A stretch of DNA of 64,000 nucleotides from CAZFVY01 sp964522665 (GCA_964522665.1 CAZFVY010000002.1:62001-126000); one strand, 5' to 3'; positions 1 through 9,316 are shown, counted from the first letter of the stretch. The notes: generated by a model not told the origin, from the sequence alone. Made by a program: numbers and translations.

Positions 1-917
1 GCGCTCGCCGCGGAGAAGCGTTCGAGCAAGGCGGGCAGCAGTTCCTCGACTTGGCCGAACAGGAATTCGCCATTGGCGCGCCCGCGAGCCGCGGCGTTCG
101 CCACGGCGGCCTTGACCGCCATCCGGTCCAATTCGACGCCGACGAAGCGTTCCACGACGTCCGCCAACTCGATCCCAAAAAAGCCGACCCCGCAGTACGC
201 GTCGATCAGCACAGAGACGCCGCTGGCGCGCAGGCGCTCGCGAAGCGTTTCCACCAGCGCCGGCAGCAGATGAAAATTATTCTGAAAGAACGAATCCCGC
301 GGCACCGTCCAACCCGGTGGCTCGACGCGCAGAACCACCTTAATGCCGCCCTTGGGCGGCGGGTGGGCGCGAACCTTCCGTAATTCCTCGTTAAGGCGCG
401 GGTCGGCGATCCGGCATTCCTCTAAATCAACCACCAGGCGGTTGTCGGCCCGAATGAATCCAATATTCAAGCCCTGCTTGGTCTTGTCCCATTGGCTGCG
501 CACCATGATCCGATTGCGGTATCCGTACGGCTCCGGGCACGGGATCACGGGCGCCACGACCGCGCGCCGGAAACCACCGACGCGTTCGAACAGGTCGCAG
601 ATTTGCTTGTGCTTGAGGCGGAGTTGTTCGGCGTACGCCAAATGCTGGTACTGACATCCGCCGCATTCCCCAAAATAACGGCAGGCCGGAACCACTCGTT
701 CGGGCGCCGCCTCGATGATTCGCGCCAGCTTGGCTCGGGCGAAACTGCTCTTGACCTCGGTCACCTCGGCCTCGACTCGCTCGCCCAACCCGACGAATGG
801 GACGAACACAACGAAGTCTTCGTGCCGGCCCACCCCTTCGCCGCCAAACGCGATGTCCGCAATCGAAAGCATCACGCGATCGCCCACGCGTAAGCGCGGG
901 GTCTTGACGGGCGCCAC
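1..917 (-). CDS. 23S rRNA (uracil-C5)-methyltransferase, RlmD/TrmA family, C-terminus cut by window edge
   Basis: This SAM-dependent RNA methyltransferase would methylate C5 of a uridine in 23S rRNA, or in tRNA, since the RlmD and TrmA families are hard to separate here. The N-terminus (about residues 8-65) is a TRAM RNA-binding domain. It is followed by the iron-sulfur cysteine cluster with the motif CGGCQYQHL (Cys at about 79, 85 and 88), and a fourth cysteine follows in EECRIAD. Further on are the family segment RDSFFQNN and the SAM-binding segment DAYCGVGFFGIEL. The catalytic cysteine region lies beyond the window, so the gene is partial at the left edge. I chose the GTG at 917 because GGAGG sits 8 bases upstream; in-frame GTGs at 941 and 980 lack such a site. 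Confidence 0.85.
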   Translation of the reverse strand, partial: MAPVKTPRLRVGDRVMLSIADIAFGGEGVGRHEDFVVFVPFVGLGERVEAEVTEVKSSFARAKLARIIEAAPERVVPACRYFGECGGCQYQHLAYAEQLRLKHKQICDLFERVGGFRRAVVAPVIPCPEPYGYRNRIMVRSQWDKTKQGLNIGFIRADNRLVVDLEECRIADPRLNEELRKVRAHPPPKGGIKVVLRVEPPGWTVPRDSFFQNNFHLLPALVETLRERLRASGVSVLIDAYCGVGFFGIELADVVERFVGVELDRMAVKAAVANAAARGRANGEFLFGQVEELLPALLERFSAAS

Positions 918-1116
918 TACGGTTGCCTCCGGCGGGTTCACGCGAAAAGGCGGCACAACCCGAGGCTTGATCGAAACCACGAGGCGCCGGATCGCGCCGA
1001 TGTGTCCCCGCCAAGCTCAAAGGTTGCCGGGGAGGCGAGCGAAGCCGAGGCCCCGCGAGAGCTTGACCGAGCGGGACCGGGACCGCTATTCCCACGAACT
1101 CGCCGCGAGGAGTGAA

Positions 1117-2154
1117 TCACTTCGAGTGGGGAGTTTGGTCGTAGTGCAGACGCAGGACGTCCACGCCAAAATCACCTTCAAAGTCGCGCCAAACGCTGTG
1201 GACGTGATTCGCGTTGTTCTGGGTGTTGTCGTACTCGAGTAAAAACGTCGGGCCTTGCACCTTGTAATAGTGCGGCTGCCCGCGCTCGAAGTCACCGGCC
1301 CAGGCGAAATGGAGTTTCTCCCAGCCGCTCGCCTGGATTTTCTTCAAATCCTGCTCCGCGACGTCGGCACGATGCCGGAAGAGGTACTCTTTGACCAATT
1401 TCGTCAACAACTCCGATTGCGCGGCGTTCAGTTTAGCGGCTGGCACCCCTTCCGGAGCGCCCACGGTCACCTTGCGCGCGTTGCCGGTGATGATTTCACG
1501 CGGCGCCTCAATCCGCAGCACCGCAAGCTTGCGCTGTTCCTCCGTCAACGACTTGACCAGTTCGCGCCCCAGTTCCTCCTCGGCGCCCAGCACGCGCAGG
1601 CCTTTGCGCGGCCCTTCCCGCACTTCACCGGGATTCGATCCAAAAAAGGAAGGCGTCATCGAGACCACTTTTTCATCCGACAAGGTAAAATTCAGCGAGA
1701 GATGGTGGCCTTCGACACGCCATCCCCACGCCCCTTGCGCTCCGGGCTGGCCAAAGACCGTGAAAAAATACAACTCGGGATCGCGGGTTGGCCCTTTCCC
1801 CTGCTCCATGTCCTTCAAGACCTGGTCCAGGCTCATGATCGTGACCGCTTTGACGAAACCGCGCTGGCTCAATCCAGTCGCCAGCAACGCGTGCGCGAGC
1901 GCCCGCTGCGCCGAGGTCATTTCTTTGATCGGCAGCCCCTTGCGCGGTTTCGGAATGAAGTGCCAATCAAGCCGCTCATCGTCTTGAACCGTGTAGGTCG
2001 CCTTCTCCTTTTGCTCGGCGGTGAGGGCAGCCAAAAAGCTCTGCGCGGCCGAAGCCATCTCCTGGCCCGGCGCATCCGCGCGGCAAGTCGCCGGTTTGAC
2101 CAGCAACGCGCTCGCCAATAGCACGATCCCAATTCGGAAGGGGAAAGTTTTCAT
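1117..2154 (-). CDS. DUF3500 family secreted protein
   Basis: The 345-residue protein begins with a typical signal peptide (residues 1 to about 26: KTF, then a hydrophobic stretch ending near CRADA), so it is exported. The body carries the DUF3500 hallmarks RDPELYFFTVFG, WGWRVEGHHLSLNF and a late FLLEYDNTQNNANHVHSVWRDF segment. DUF3500 proteins are widespread in bacteria that degrade complex matter, but their biochemical role is not established to my knowledge. The conserved His and Asp residues suggest a metal-dependent or ligand-binding function, which is inference. It is transcribed divergently from the DUF6807 gene, with 128 bases between them. Confidence 0.82.
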   Translation of the reverse strand: MKTFPFRIGIVLLASALLVKPATCRADAPGQEMASAAQSFLAALTAEQKEKATYTVQDDERLDWHFIPKPRKGLPIKEMTSAQRALAHALLATGLSQRGFVKAVTIMSLDQVLKDMEQGKGPTRDPELYFFTVFGQPGAQGAWGWRVEGHHLSLNFTLSDEKVVSMTPSFFGSNPGEVREGPRKGLRVLGAEEELGRELVKSLTEEQRKLAVLRIEAPREIITGNARKVTVGAPEGVPAAKLNAAQSELLTKLVKEYLFRHRADVAEQDLKKIQASGWEKLHFAWAGDFERGQPHYYKVQGPTFLLEYDNTQNNANHVHSVWRDFEGDFGVDVLRLHYDQTPHSK

Positions 2155-2282
2155 GGCCGACAGTCAAGCCTACCCGCGCAAAAACGCAAGCCAATGTTTG
2201 GCGCGGTCACCGGCCTGGCGCGCTTCGCTCGGGCCGGCATCGCGGGCTTGACTCGACCGCCCGATACGCGCAAAGAAGATCG

Positions 2283-3512
2283 ATGTTCAGCCTCTTCCGC
2301 CAACTCAGCGGCGCCATGGCGTCGCTTGCCGCCATCACCAGCGCGGTCGCGGCGGCGGCGGCCGACAATCCTCAAATTGAGGTCTCTGCCGGAGCGCAAG
2401 ATCGGCGGGATTGCGTGGTGGCATTTAGCCTGAACGCGTCCGACCGCGACTTTCATGAAATTGAGGATCATGAAGGCCACCGTCTCCCGCTCCAAATCGA
2501 AGCGGACGGTCACGCGACGTTTCTCGAGCCGAGCTTGAAAAAGAACACCCGCAAGATCTACACCTTGCGCCGCGGGCCGTTGACAACCAATGGCGTTCAC
2601 GCGGTCCACGTGGTCTCGCGCGGTGACCGGCTTGACGTCCAACTCAATGGCCAACTGGTTCTCGGCTACCAGGGTGGCGCCGGTGAGCTGCCGCGCGGCG
2701 ACATCAAGTCAATCTACCACCGAGGCGGCTATCTCCATCCGATCATCAGCCTGGCGGGCAAGACCATCACCGATGATTATCCGTCGATTCACCTGCACCA
2801 TCATGGCATCTGGGCGGCGTGGAGCCGCACCACATTTGAGGGGCGGCATCCCGACTTCTGGAACATGGGCGAAGGAACCGGCACGGTCGAATTCGCGGGC
2901 TTAGAGGCTTTTTGGAGCGGCCCGGTGCAGGGCGGTTTTCGCGCGCGCCACCGCTACGTGGACCTGACGGCGCCGCAACCGACGACCGCGCTCAATGAGA
3001 CTTGGGAAATCCGGGTTTATCGCCTCGGCGCCGGGGGCACGCGCGGCTGGCTCTTTGATTTCACCGCGACCCAGAACTGCGCGCAGAGCAGCGCGTTGGC
3101 GCTCACCAAATTCCTGTACGGCGGCATCGGATTTCGGGGGAACGGCGCCTGGAACGGCGAGGGCAACGCCTTTTTTCTGACCTCGGAAGGAGAGACCGAC
3201 CGCGTCAAGGGAAACGCCACCCGCGCGCGGTGGTGCCACATCAGCGGCGAGGTCGCCGGCTCCCGCGCGGGTATCGCGATCCTCTGTCATCCCGACAACT
3301 TTGCCGCGCCGCAACCAATGCGCATCCATCCGAACGAGCCATTCTTCGCCTACGCCCCGTCGCAACTCGGAGAGTTTGAGATTGAGCCCGCCAAGCCGTT
3401 CGTCGCTCGCTACCGTTGCGTGGTCCAAGACGGACCGCCCGACCGCGGCGAATTGGACCGCCTCTGGAACGATTACGCCGACCCGCCGCGCGTCCAGCGA
3501 TTGGCTCGTTAA
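2283..3512 (+). CDS. DUF6807 (PmoA-like) family secreted protein
   Basis: The 409-residue protein has an N-terminal signal peptide (about residues 1-27, ending in an Ala-rich stretch). The recognisable core is DYPSIHLHHHGIWAAW followed by HPDFWNMGEGTG at roughly residues 165-200. This is the signature of the family annotated as DUF6807, or PmoA by a historical misnomer. Members are common in Planctomycetota and Verrucomicrobiota, where they occur near oxidoreductases and sugar-catabolism genes. No enzymatic activity can be assigned. The His cluster could bind metal. The start is the ATG at 2283, since it places a signal peptide immediately at the N-terminus. Confidence 0.75.
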   Translation: MFSLFRQLSGAMASLAAITSAVAAAAADNPQIEVSAGAQDRRDCVVAFSLNASDRDFHEIEDHEGHRLPLQIEADGHATFLEPSLKKNTRKIYTLRRGPLTTNGVHAVHVVSRGDRLDVQLNGQLVLGYQGGAGELPRGDIKSIYHRGGYLHPIISLAGKTITDDYPSIHLHHHGIWAAWSRTTFEGRHPDFWNMGEGTGTVEFAGLEAFWSGPVQGGFRARHRYVDLTAPQPTTALNETWEIRVYRLGAGGTRGWLFDFTATQNCAQSSALALTKFLYGGIGFRGNGAWNGEGNAFFLTSEGETDRVKGNATRARWCHISGEVAGSRAGIAILCHPDNFAAPQPMRIHPNEPFFAYAPSQLGEFEIEPAKPFVARYRCVVQDGPPDRGELDRLWNDYADPPRVQRLAR

Positions 3513-3647
3513 CGCCACGTCGCCCGCCTGATATTCAGCCCGATATTCAGCTTGAAAGCGTTCGGCCATTCTGTCATAGGTTGCCCGTGGATGGCCCTGC
3601 TCCCGCGCAAGGCCTGACGCAGAACCAGAATTAACCAAATTTCAGGC

Positions 3648-4685
3648 ATGGAACGATGTCTCATCCAGAGTGATCTTCACTACGAGTTGTTCGAATTGAT
3701 ATTCGAGGGCACGATGGGAGCGGTGTACGACGCGGACCAGCTTGGCGCCAACGGCTTCGTCAAGCAGGTCGCCATTAAGATCATCCGGCCCAGCTTCTGC
3801 ACCCAGCAGCAATTCATCGATAACTTTATCGGCGAGGCCAAGCTGGTCTCCGATTTGATCCATACCAATATCGTCCAGACGTATCACTTGGGCGAATCGA
3901 CCCGGCTCATCTACGCGAAGATGGGCGTCAATCCGTATGGCCTGCGCCCGGGCCAAAAAGTTTACTACATCGCGATGGAGTTAATCCATGGCTCCAACCT
4001 TCAGCAATTCAGCGCGCAATTGACCGCCAAAGGCCAGCCGCTGTCCCCGGAATTGGCGGTCTTCATCGCCAGCCGGATCGCGCGCGGCTTGGCCTACGCC
4101 CACGCCAAGCGCGGGCGCGATGGCAAGTCGCTTGGCATCGTCCATCGCGACATCAGCCCCAAGAACGTCATGGTCAGTTACCAAGGCGATGTCAAGCTGA
4201 TCGATTTCGGGGTCGCCAAGGCGGCCGGTTATCTCGCTGACGATCAGGAAACTATCGTCACCGGTCGCAGTGAGTACATGAGCCCTGAGCAGGCGAACTT
4301 TCAAGACACCGACAAACGGGCAGATATTTTCTCCACCGCGGTGGTGTTGTCCGAACTTCTGCTCGGCTACAATATTTTCCGCTGCCCGTCGATCGAAGAC
4401 TCGCGCGAACGGATCAAGTCCATGGAAATCCCCGATTTCCGCGAATTGAGTCCGAACGTGGATGACAATATCAACAATATCCTGCAACGCGCGTTGGCGC
4501 GGGACTTGGACAAGCGTTACCCGGACGCGAAGACGTTGTTGCACGACCTCGAATACAACATCTACCACAAGGGCTACGGACCGACGAACGAGACGCTCGG
4601 AAAATTTGTCCGCGAATTGTTCGACCAACCCGACCCCGACCAAGTGCCCGCCGAAGCCGAAACCGCACCTCCCGCGCCCGCGTAA
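3648..4685 (+). CDS. Soluble Hanks-type serine/threonine protein kinase
   Basis: A single kinase domain fills almost all of the 345 residues. The ATP-anchoring lysine is in VAIK (K44), with its partner Glu in GEAKLV (E63). The catalytic loop is HRDISPKN (D168, N173), the metal motif is DFG (186-188), and SPE at 212-214 stands for APE. The glycine-rich loop is weak (FEGTMGAVY, with only two of the usual three glycines), but Lys, HRD and DFG are intact, so the protein is probably active. There is no transmembrane segment or sensor domain. The C-terminus is a short Pro/Ala/Glu-rich tail, suggesting a cytosolic kinase. The tandem adenylate kinase gene begins 75 bases downstream on the same strand and may be co-transcribed. 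Confidence 0.9.
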   Translation: MERCLIQSDLHYELFELIFEGTMGAVYDADQLGANGFVKQVAIKIIRPSFCTQQQFIDNFIGEAKLVSDLIHTNIVQTYHLGESTRLIYAKMGVNPYGLRPGQKVYYIAMELIHGSNLQQFSAQLTAKGQPLSPELAVFIASRIARGLAYAHAKRGRDGKSLGIVHRDISPKNVMVSYQGDVKLIDFGVAKAAGYLADDQETIVTGRSEYMSPEQANFQDTDKRADIFSTAVVLSELLLGYNIFRCPSIEDSRERIKSMEIPDFRELSPNVDDNINNILQRALARDLDKRYPDAKTLLHDLEYNIYHKGYGPTNETLGKFVRELFDQPDPDQVPAEAETAPPAPA

Positions 4686-4760
4686 CCAGGCGTCACCGCC
4701 CGAAACTATCAAATCTCGCCGCAGCTCAGGGCATTCGAGGGGGCCGCTCACAATTTCATT

Positions 4761-6188
4761 ATGAATATCGCGCTGATTGGCCCGTCGGGCGGCGGCAAGG
4801 GCACCCACATCCGGCGGTTGAGCGCCGAATTCGGCCTGTTTCCGCTCAGCACGGGGAGCCTCTTTCGGGAAAATCTGCAACGCAATTCCGCGTTGGGAAT
4901 CCTGGCCCGCAATTACATCGCGCAGGGCGAGCTGGTCCCGGATGAAGTCGTGGACGCGATGATCGAAGAATGCCTGGGAAAGATCACGCCCGACCGCGGG
5001 GTCATATTCGACGGCTTTCCGCGCACGGTCCGACAGGCGAAATTTCTCGACGAGTTTTTCGCTCAAGCTGGCCGCCAACTCGACGCGATCGTCTATCTTG
5101 AGGTTCCCGACGCGGAAATCGTCCGCCGCCTCAGCGGCCGCCTCACCTGTCAGCTCTGCCAGGCTCCGTTCCACTCCGACCTCTCGCCCTTCAAATCATG
5201 TCCTGAGGGCCGCTGCGAAGGCGAGCACCTCTACCACCGCGATGACGATAATCCCGCCCTGATCAGCAATCGGATGCGGGCGTTCCACCGGGTGACGGGC
5301 AATCTAGTCGAGTACTACTACTCCTCCGGACGAATCCCAATTCTGATCGACGGTCATCGCCCTGAGGCCGAGGTCGGACGCTCCCTCCAGGACGCGCTCA
5401 CCGCCGTCCAACAACGGGCTGGCGTCGCGACGCCCGAATCCGAGATCGCCCGGGTCGTCGCCCTCGGCGCGCCGCCCGTGCCCCTGGCCCCGGAACAAAC
5501 GCGCGCCAAAACGGCGGATCTGGTTTTCATCGGCGGCCCCGGCTCGGGCAAGGGCACCCAGGCCGAGGCGCTCGCGCGCGCGCTCAACATTCCGCACATC
5601 GCCACCGGCGACCTGTTTCGCGAGCACTTGAAACAGCAAACGGATTTGGGGCGGCTCGCCAAATCCTACATGGATCGCGGCGATTTGGTTCCCGACGACT
5701 TGACTGAGGCGATGGTCCAATCAGGTCTCGCCAGCCCGCGTGCCAGCGAGGGCTTCATCCTAGACGGTTTTCCGCGCACGCTGGCGCAGTCGGAGGCGTT
5801 GACCGACATGCTGACCCACATGCAACGGAGGTTGGCCGGAGCGATCTATTTAAGAGTCGGAGACGATGAGATTGTCCATCGGCTCTCGGGCCGCCTGACC
5901 TGCCGTTCGTGCCAGTCGCCGTATCACCTTCAATTCAAGCCCCCGCAAGTCGCGGGCCGCTGCGACCTTTGCGGCGGCGAACTGTACCGGCGCGACGACG
6001 ACAACCCTGAAACGATTCGGGCGCGCCTGCGTAACTTTCACCGCCGGCGGGCGCCAATCGTCAACTACTACCGGACTCTTGGGCTGCTTGCCGAAGTGGA
6101 CGGCGAAGGTGGCTTGGCCGCCGTCACCCAACGCACTCTTGAGGCGGCGCGGGAGCTTATCGGCCACTCCAATTCGGCGGCCCGGTGA
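4761..6188 (+). CDS. Tandem-fused double adenylate kinase
   Basis: This 475-residue protein contains two complete adenylate kinase domains in one chain (about 1-220 and 248-465); the usual enzyme is about 215 residues. Adenylate kinase interconverts ATP + AMP and 2 ADP. Domain 1 has a P-loop GPSGGGKGTH, FDGFPRT, and a zinc-lid with CQLC plus a CPEGRC pair. Domain 2 has GGPGSGKGTQ, LDGFPRT, CRSC and CDLC. Both retain RLSGRLTC and RDDDNP. Domain 2 is closer to the consensus. Domain 1 has a slightly altered P-loop (Pro-Ser-Gly-Gly-Gly) and a longer lid, so it may be divergent in activity or specificity. The repeat is too diverged to be a recent or assembly duplication. Confidence 0.9.
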   Translation: MNIALIGPSGGGKGTHIRRLSAEFGLFPLSTGSLFRENLQRNSALGILARNYIAQGELVPDEVVDAMIEECLGKITPDRGVIFDGFPRTVRQAKFLDEFFAQAGRQLDAIVYLEVPDAEIVRRLSGRLTCQLCQAPFHSDLSPFKSCPEGRCEGEHLYHRDDDNPALISNRMRAFHRVTGNLVEYYYSSGRIPILIDGHRPEAEVGRSLQDALTAVQQRAGVATPESEIARVVALGAPPVPLAPEQTRAKTADLVFIGGPGSGKGTQAEALARALNIPHIATGDLFREHLKQQTDLGRLAKSYMDRGDLVPDDLTEAMVQSGLASPRASEGFILDGFPRTLAQSEALTDMLTHMQRRLAGAIYLRVGDDEIVHRLSGRLTCRSCQSPYHLQFKPPQVAGRCDLCGGELYRRDDDNPETIRARLRNFHRRRAPIVNYYRTLGLLAEVDGEGGLAAVTQRTLEAARELIGHSNSAAR

Positions 6189-6565
6189 CTCTCGCGGCCG
6201 TCACGAGATCCGCTCGCACCCGCGCTTTCGGATCATCTTACCCGGCTTGATCCCTGCCCAACTCTGCACGAGGTAGAGTCATAACGACACTTCGATTCCG
6301 AGCCAAATTGTCTCATGTGGCCAAGTTTAAGATGTCGAATGCACTACTCACGTCAACACGTAATCTGTTTCAAATAAATAAGTTACATCACATTCATTAA
6401 AATTCCATTCCGCTGGCACGATTCATGATCTTACTTAAACAGCGTCACCGAGTGGCCAAAACGAAGCCGCTTCCGATGACGAGTGAATTGGACAGGCCAA
6501 GCTGGAGTGGCGGACGCATCTTGGCCGGTGCTAATAAACAGATCCGCCGCGAAAGGTGAACTATT
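6189..6565 (+). promoter_or_regulatory. Intergenic region with probable hsp20 promoter
   Basis: There is no gene in these 377 bases. The stretch 6340-6440 is markedly more AT-rich than the surrounding sequence, as expected for a promoter. I could not identify a convincing sigma-70 box pair, CIRCE element or ROSE thermosensor. TGGCACG at 6414-6420 matches a sigma-54 -24 box, but the -12 dinucleotide is GA instead of GC. A good ribosome binding site (AAAGGTGA, 6552-6559) precedes the hsp20 ATG. Confidence 0.4.
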
Positions 6566-7021
6566 ATGGCGCTTATTACACGTTGGGATCCGTTCCGTGA
6601 ACTGGACGAATTGAACAATCGCCTCGGCACGTTATTTGGCCGCGGTCTAGCGCGGCGCGAGCCGGACTCAAAGGAGACCATGACGGTCAGCGCGTGGACT
6701 CCCCTCGTTGACATCATCGAGGACGAAAAGGAATACCTCATCAAAGCCGAGTTGCCGGAGGTCAACAAAGAAGACCTGAAAGTGCTGGTTGAGGACGGCA
6801 TTCTCTCGATCTCGGGTGAACGCAAGACCGAGAAGGAAGAGAAAGGCAAGCGCTTCCATCGGGTGGAACGCGTTTACGGAAGTTTCAGCCGAAGCTTCAC
6901 GGTGCCTGATGATGCCGATCCGGCAAAGGTCAACGCCGAGTTCAAAGACGGCGTGCTGCGGGTGCGCCTTGCCAAAACCGAACGAGCCAAACCCAAGACG
7001 ATCGACATCAAGGTCGCTTGA
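6566..7021 (+). CDS. Hsp20/alpha-crystallin small heat-shock protein
   Basis: The 151-residue protein is an ATP-independent holdase chaperone that binds unfolding cytosolic proteins. The alpha-crystallin domain covers about residues 45-150. It shows the conserved sequence KAELPEVNKEDLKVLVEDGILSI, shown here in pieces as AELPEV, DLKV and GILSISGERK, then FxRSFxVPDDAD and finally AEFKDGVLRVRLAKTE. The N-terminus (ALITRWDPFRELDEL) is the usual flexible arm of the bacterial class. The start is supported by AAAGGTGA 7 bases upstream. It appears to be a monocistronic unit, with its own AT-rich upstream region and a strong downstream terminator. Confidence 0.95.
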   Translation: MALITRWDPFRELDELNNRLGTLFGRGLARREPDSKETMTVSAWTPLVDIIEDEKEYLIKAELPEVNKEDLKVLVEDGILSISGERKTEKEEKGKRFHRVERVYGSFSRSFTVPDDADPAKVNAEFKDGVLRVRLAKTERAKPKTIDIKVA

Positions 7022-7032
7022 GCCTTCCCGAA

Positions 7033-7068
7033 CGGTGGGCGGTGCAATCAAGCGCCGCCCACTGTTTT
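7033..7068 (+). terminator. Rho-independent terminator of hsp20
   Basis: A 13-pair stem (7033-7045 with 7052-7064, including two G-T wobbles) encloses a 6-base loop and is followed by TTTT. It begins 11 bases after the hsp20 stop and separates hsp20 from the convergent cardiolipin synthase gene. Confidence 0.8.
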
Positions 7069-7148
7069 GCTCGAGCCGCGGCACGGTTCGCGCGCGGCGA
7101 AGCCACCGCCTGGCGAAATGCGCCGCCAACCAAGGCGGGCTGAGGTGG

Positions 7149-8669
7149 TCAAAGGTACGGGGTGAACAGGCGGGCTCCGTTATCGCGGAGCTTCACCGGC
7201 AGCGAACGGCGGTCAACCTCTTCCAAGCTCAATTGCCGGGCAACCGTAAGCTTATCGCGAACGAGCCGGTCGAGGCTCGCGGCCAGTTCGCAGTCGTAGC
7301 ATTCGACGTTGAATTCAAAGTTCAACCGCAAGCTGCGAGCGTCCCAATTGCTCGATCCGATGAATGACCAACAGCCGTCCACCAACATGATTTTTGAGTG
7401 GTCGAACGGCGGCGGCGTCAGCCAAATCCGGCAGCCATGCTCAAGCACCTGCCACAGCAAGGCGGTTGACGCCCATTGGACGACGCGCAGATTGCTTTGC
7501 GCCGGCAGAATAATATCGACTTCGATCCCCCGCATGGCCGCCAAATTGAGCGCCGAAATCATAGATTGGTCGGGTAGAAAATAAGGCGTGACGATTCGCA
7601 CCGAGCGCCGCGCGCAATCCAACGCCCCCAAGATGGTCCATTGCAGTTTGTCATGATCCTCGTCCGGGCCGTCCGCGATACCCCGCGCGATCACCGTTCC
7701 CTTGCTCTCCAACGGAGGAAACCAGACCTCCCCGCGCAATGTTTCCAACGTCGAAAAACACCAGTCATCGACAAACGTTTCCTGCAAATGGGCCACGATC
7801 GGGCCCTCCATCCGGAAGTGGACGTCTTGCACCGGGTGCGCCGGACTCTCTTTCAGAATATTGCCTTGGCGCAGGTTCATGCCGCCCGTGAAGCCGATCC
7901 GGCCATCGACGATCATTAATTTACGATGGTTTCGCAAATTCACCGCCATTATCCGGGATGGGATCACGGTCGGCATGAACTTCGCCGCGCGAACCTTCAA
8001 GCGCCGCAAGCGCCAAAAAATCGACGGAAATGAATAACGGGCGCCGGCGGCATCGATGAGGACGCGGACCTCGACCCCCCGCGCACGCGCCTCATGAAGC
8101 GCCTCCGCGAAGCGGCGCCCGAGCGCGTCGTTGTCGAAAATATAGGTCGCGAGCGAGATCGAGGTTCGGGCTTCGGCGATCGCCTTTAGCATCACCGGAA
8201 ACGCCTCATCGCCATCCCGGAGGATTTCCACGCGATTGCCCCTTAACAACGGTTTGGCGACTACCCGTCCGATCAGCGCCGCCAGGGAATCATAAGCGCT
8301 AAGGTCTCCACTGAAGCAGCCGCACGTCAAATCGGCGGCGTCGGCTCCCGCGGTCGCTCCCGAATCGAATCGTCCGATCCGACCTCGCAGCGTGCTGGCC
8401 TTTCGGTAAATGCGGTTGACCCCGAGCAAGAGGTATAGAATCGCGCCGACCCCCGGCATCAGCCAGATTACGCCGATCCACAGGACCGCCGCGCGGGAAT
8501 CACGCTTGTTCAGGACCGCGTGGCCCGACGCGACCGCCGCGATGAAAATTGTCAACGCGGCCGCGACGTAGTGCCAGCCTCGAGTGATTGATTCGACCGC
8601 GTCCACAAATAATGACGGCTTCGCGGGCCCAAGTGCGGCGCCCAGCGGCGCCGAGGACCACCGCGGCAT
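7149..8669 (-). CDS. cls: Cardiolipin synthase (phospholipase D superfamily)
   Basis: This inner-membrane enzyme would condense two phosphatidylglycerols, or PG with another donor, to make cardiolipin. Two N-terminal membrane segments (around WHYVAAALTIFIAAVASGH and VLWIGVIWLMPGVGAILYL) precede the tandem phospholipase D domains. Both HKD motifs are intact: HRKLMIVDG and HSKIMLVDG. The C-terminal arrangement (FIGSSNWDARSLRLNFE) is typical. The length from the chosen ATG is 506 residues, as expected for the family. An upstream in-frame ATG at 8762 would add 31 unconserved residues. Neither start has a strong ribosome binding site, so the exact N-terminus is uncertain. Confidence 0.88.
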   Translation of the reverse strand: MPRWSSAPLGAALGPAKPSLFVDAVESITRGWHYVAAALTIFIAAVASGHAVLNKRDSRAAVLWIGVIWLMPGVGAILYLLLGVNRIYRKASTLRGRIGRFDSGATAGADAADLTCGCFSGDLSAYDSLAALIGRVVAKPLLRGNRVEILRDGDEAFPVMLKAIAEARTSISLATYIFDNDALGRRFAEALHEARARGVEVRVLIDAAGARYSFPSIFWRLRRLKVRAAKFMPTVIPSRIMAVNLRNHRKLMIVDGRIGFTGGMNLRQGNILKESPAHPVQDVHFRMEGPIVAHLQETFVDDWCFSTLETLRGEVWFPPLESKGTVIARGIADGPDEDHDKLQWTILGALDCARRSVRIVTPYFLPDQSMISALNLAAMRGIEVDIILPAQSNLRVVQWASTALLWQVLEHGCRIWLTPPPFDHSKIMLVDGCWSFIGSSNWDARSLRLNFEFNVECYDCELAASLDRLVRDKLTVARQLSLEEVDRRSLPVKLRDNGARLFTPYL

Positions 8670-8872
8670 CACGACCCACGCTAATTGGTGGAGTCCTGGC
8701 AAACAAGCGGGAATCCCCTGCCCCCTCTTTTCTCCCACCCAGCCAATCCTCCCCGGTGTCATTTAATTTGACTCAACGCGCGGAGCCGTCCGCCGGGAGA
8801 TTGGCATTGACCGTGGGCGCGGCGTTTCACTAGTTTAGCTTCGTCAACACAATCAACACACTTAGGCAAACT

Positions 8873-9316
8873 ATGAGTACATTCGTCCCCCTGATTAGTT
8901 CCGGCGTGGCCGGCCCGCTCGGCGTTCTTCACCTGCCCCGCCTCTGGCAGAAGTCATCGCTGGAAGCGCGAGGCAAACTCGCCACCGGCTATCCCGGCTG
9001 CGGTAAAGGCTACGATCAAATGGTGCTCGACGCCTTGGGCCTCAGTCGCGAAGCGACCCTCAACTTCATCAAGGCTTCGCATCCGACCTATCCTCAATTT
9101 GAGGCCTGGGTGAAGGCGCAGCCGGGCGTTAAGCTCGATCACGGTACGATCGACAAGCTCAACGGCGCGATTCGCGGCTACATCCACGACGACGCCACGC
9201 GCAAATCGATCCTTGCGGCGAACGGCATTCCAGACGACGCCAACGCTCCCCGCGACGCCGTTAATTTGAACAACCTGGACGACTGGAAGGAATTCTGGGA
9301 AGCGGCGCTGAAATAA
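8873..9316 (+). CDS. DUF5069 domain protein
   Basis: The protein is 147 residues, soluble, with no signal peptide or membrane segment. The N-terminal pattern (GVLHLPRLWQKSSLEARGKL, then YDQMVLDALGLS and FEAWVKA) matches the DUF5069 family. That family is frequent in Verrucomicrobiota, and its function is unknown. The C-terminal half contains a short helical repeat-like stretch with several Asn/Asp residues. It sits alone, divergent from cls, and ends in a strong terminator. The family call rests on recalled pattern only. Confidence 0.65.
   Translation: MSTFVPLISSGVAGPLGVLHLPRLWQKSSLEARGKLATGYPGCGKGYDQMVLDALGLSREATLNFIKASHPTYPQFEAWVKAQPGVKLDHGTIDKLNGAIRGYIHDDATRKSILAANGIPDDANAPRDAVNLNNLDDWKEFWEAALK

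Noticed and set aside
3981..5174. Long minus-strand open frame opposite the kinase and adenylate kinase genes
   Set aside because: It lies fully opposite two strongly supported genes and shows no recognisable protein motif; it is a GC-rich shadow.
6414..6428. TGGCACG upstream of hsp20 as a sigma-54 promoter
   Set aside because: The -12 dinucleotide is GA, not GC, and hsp20 is not normally sigma-54 driven.
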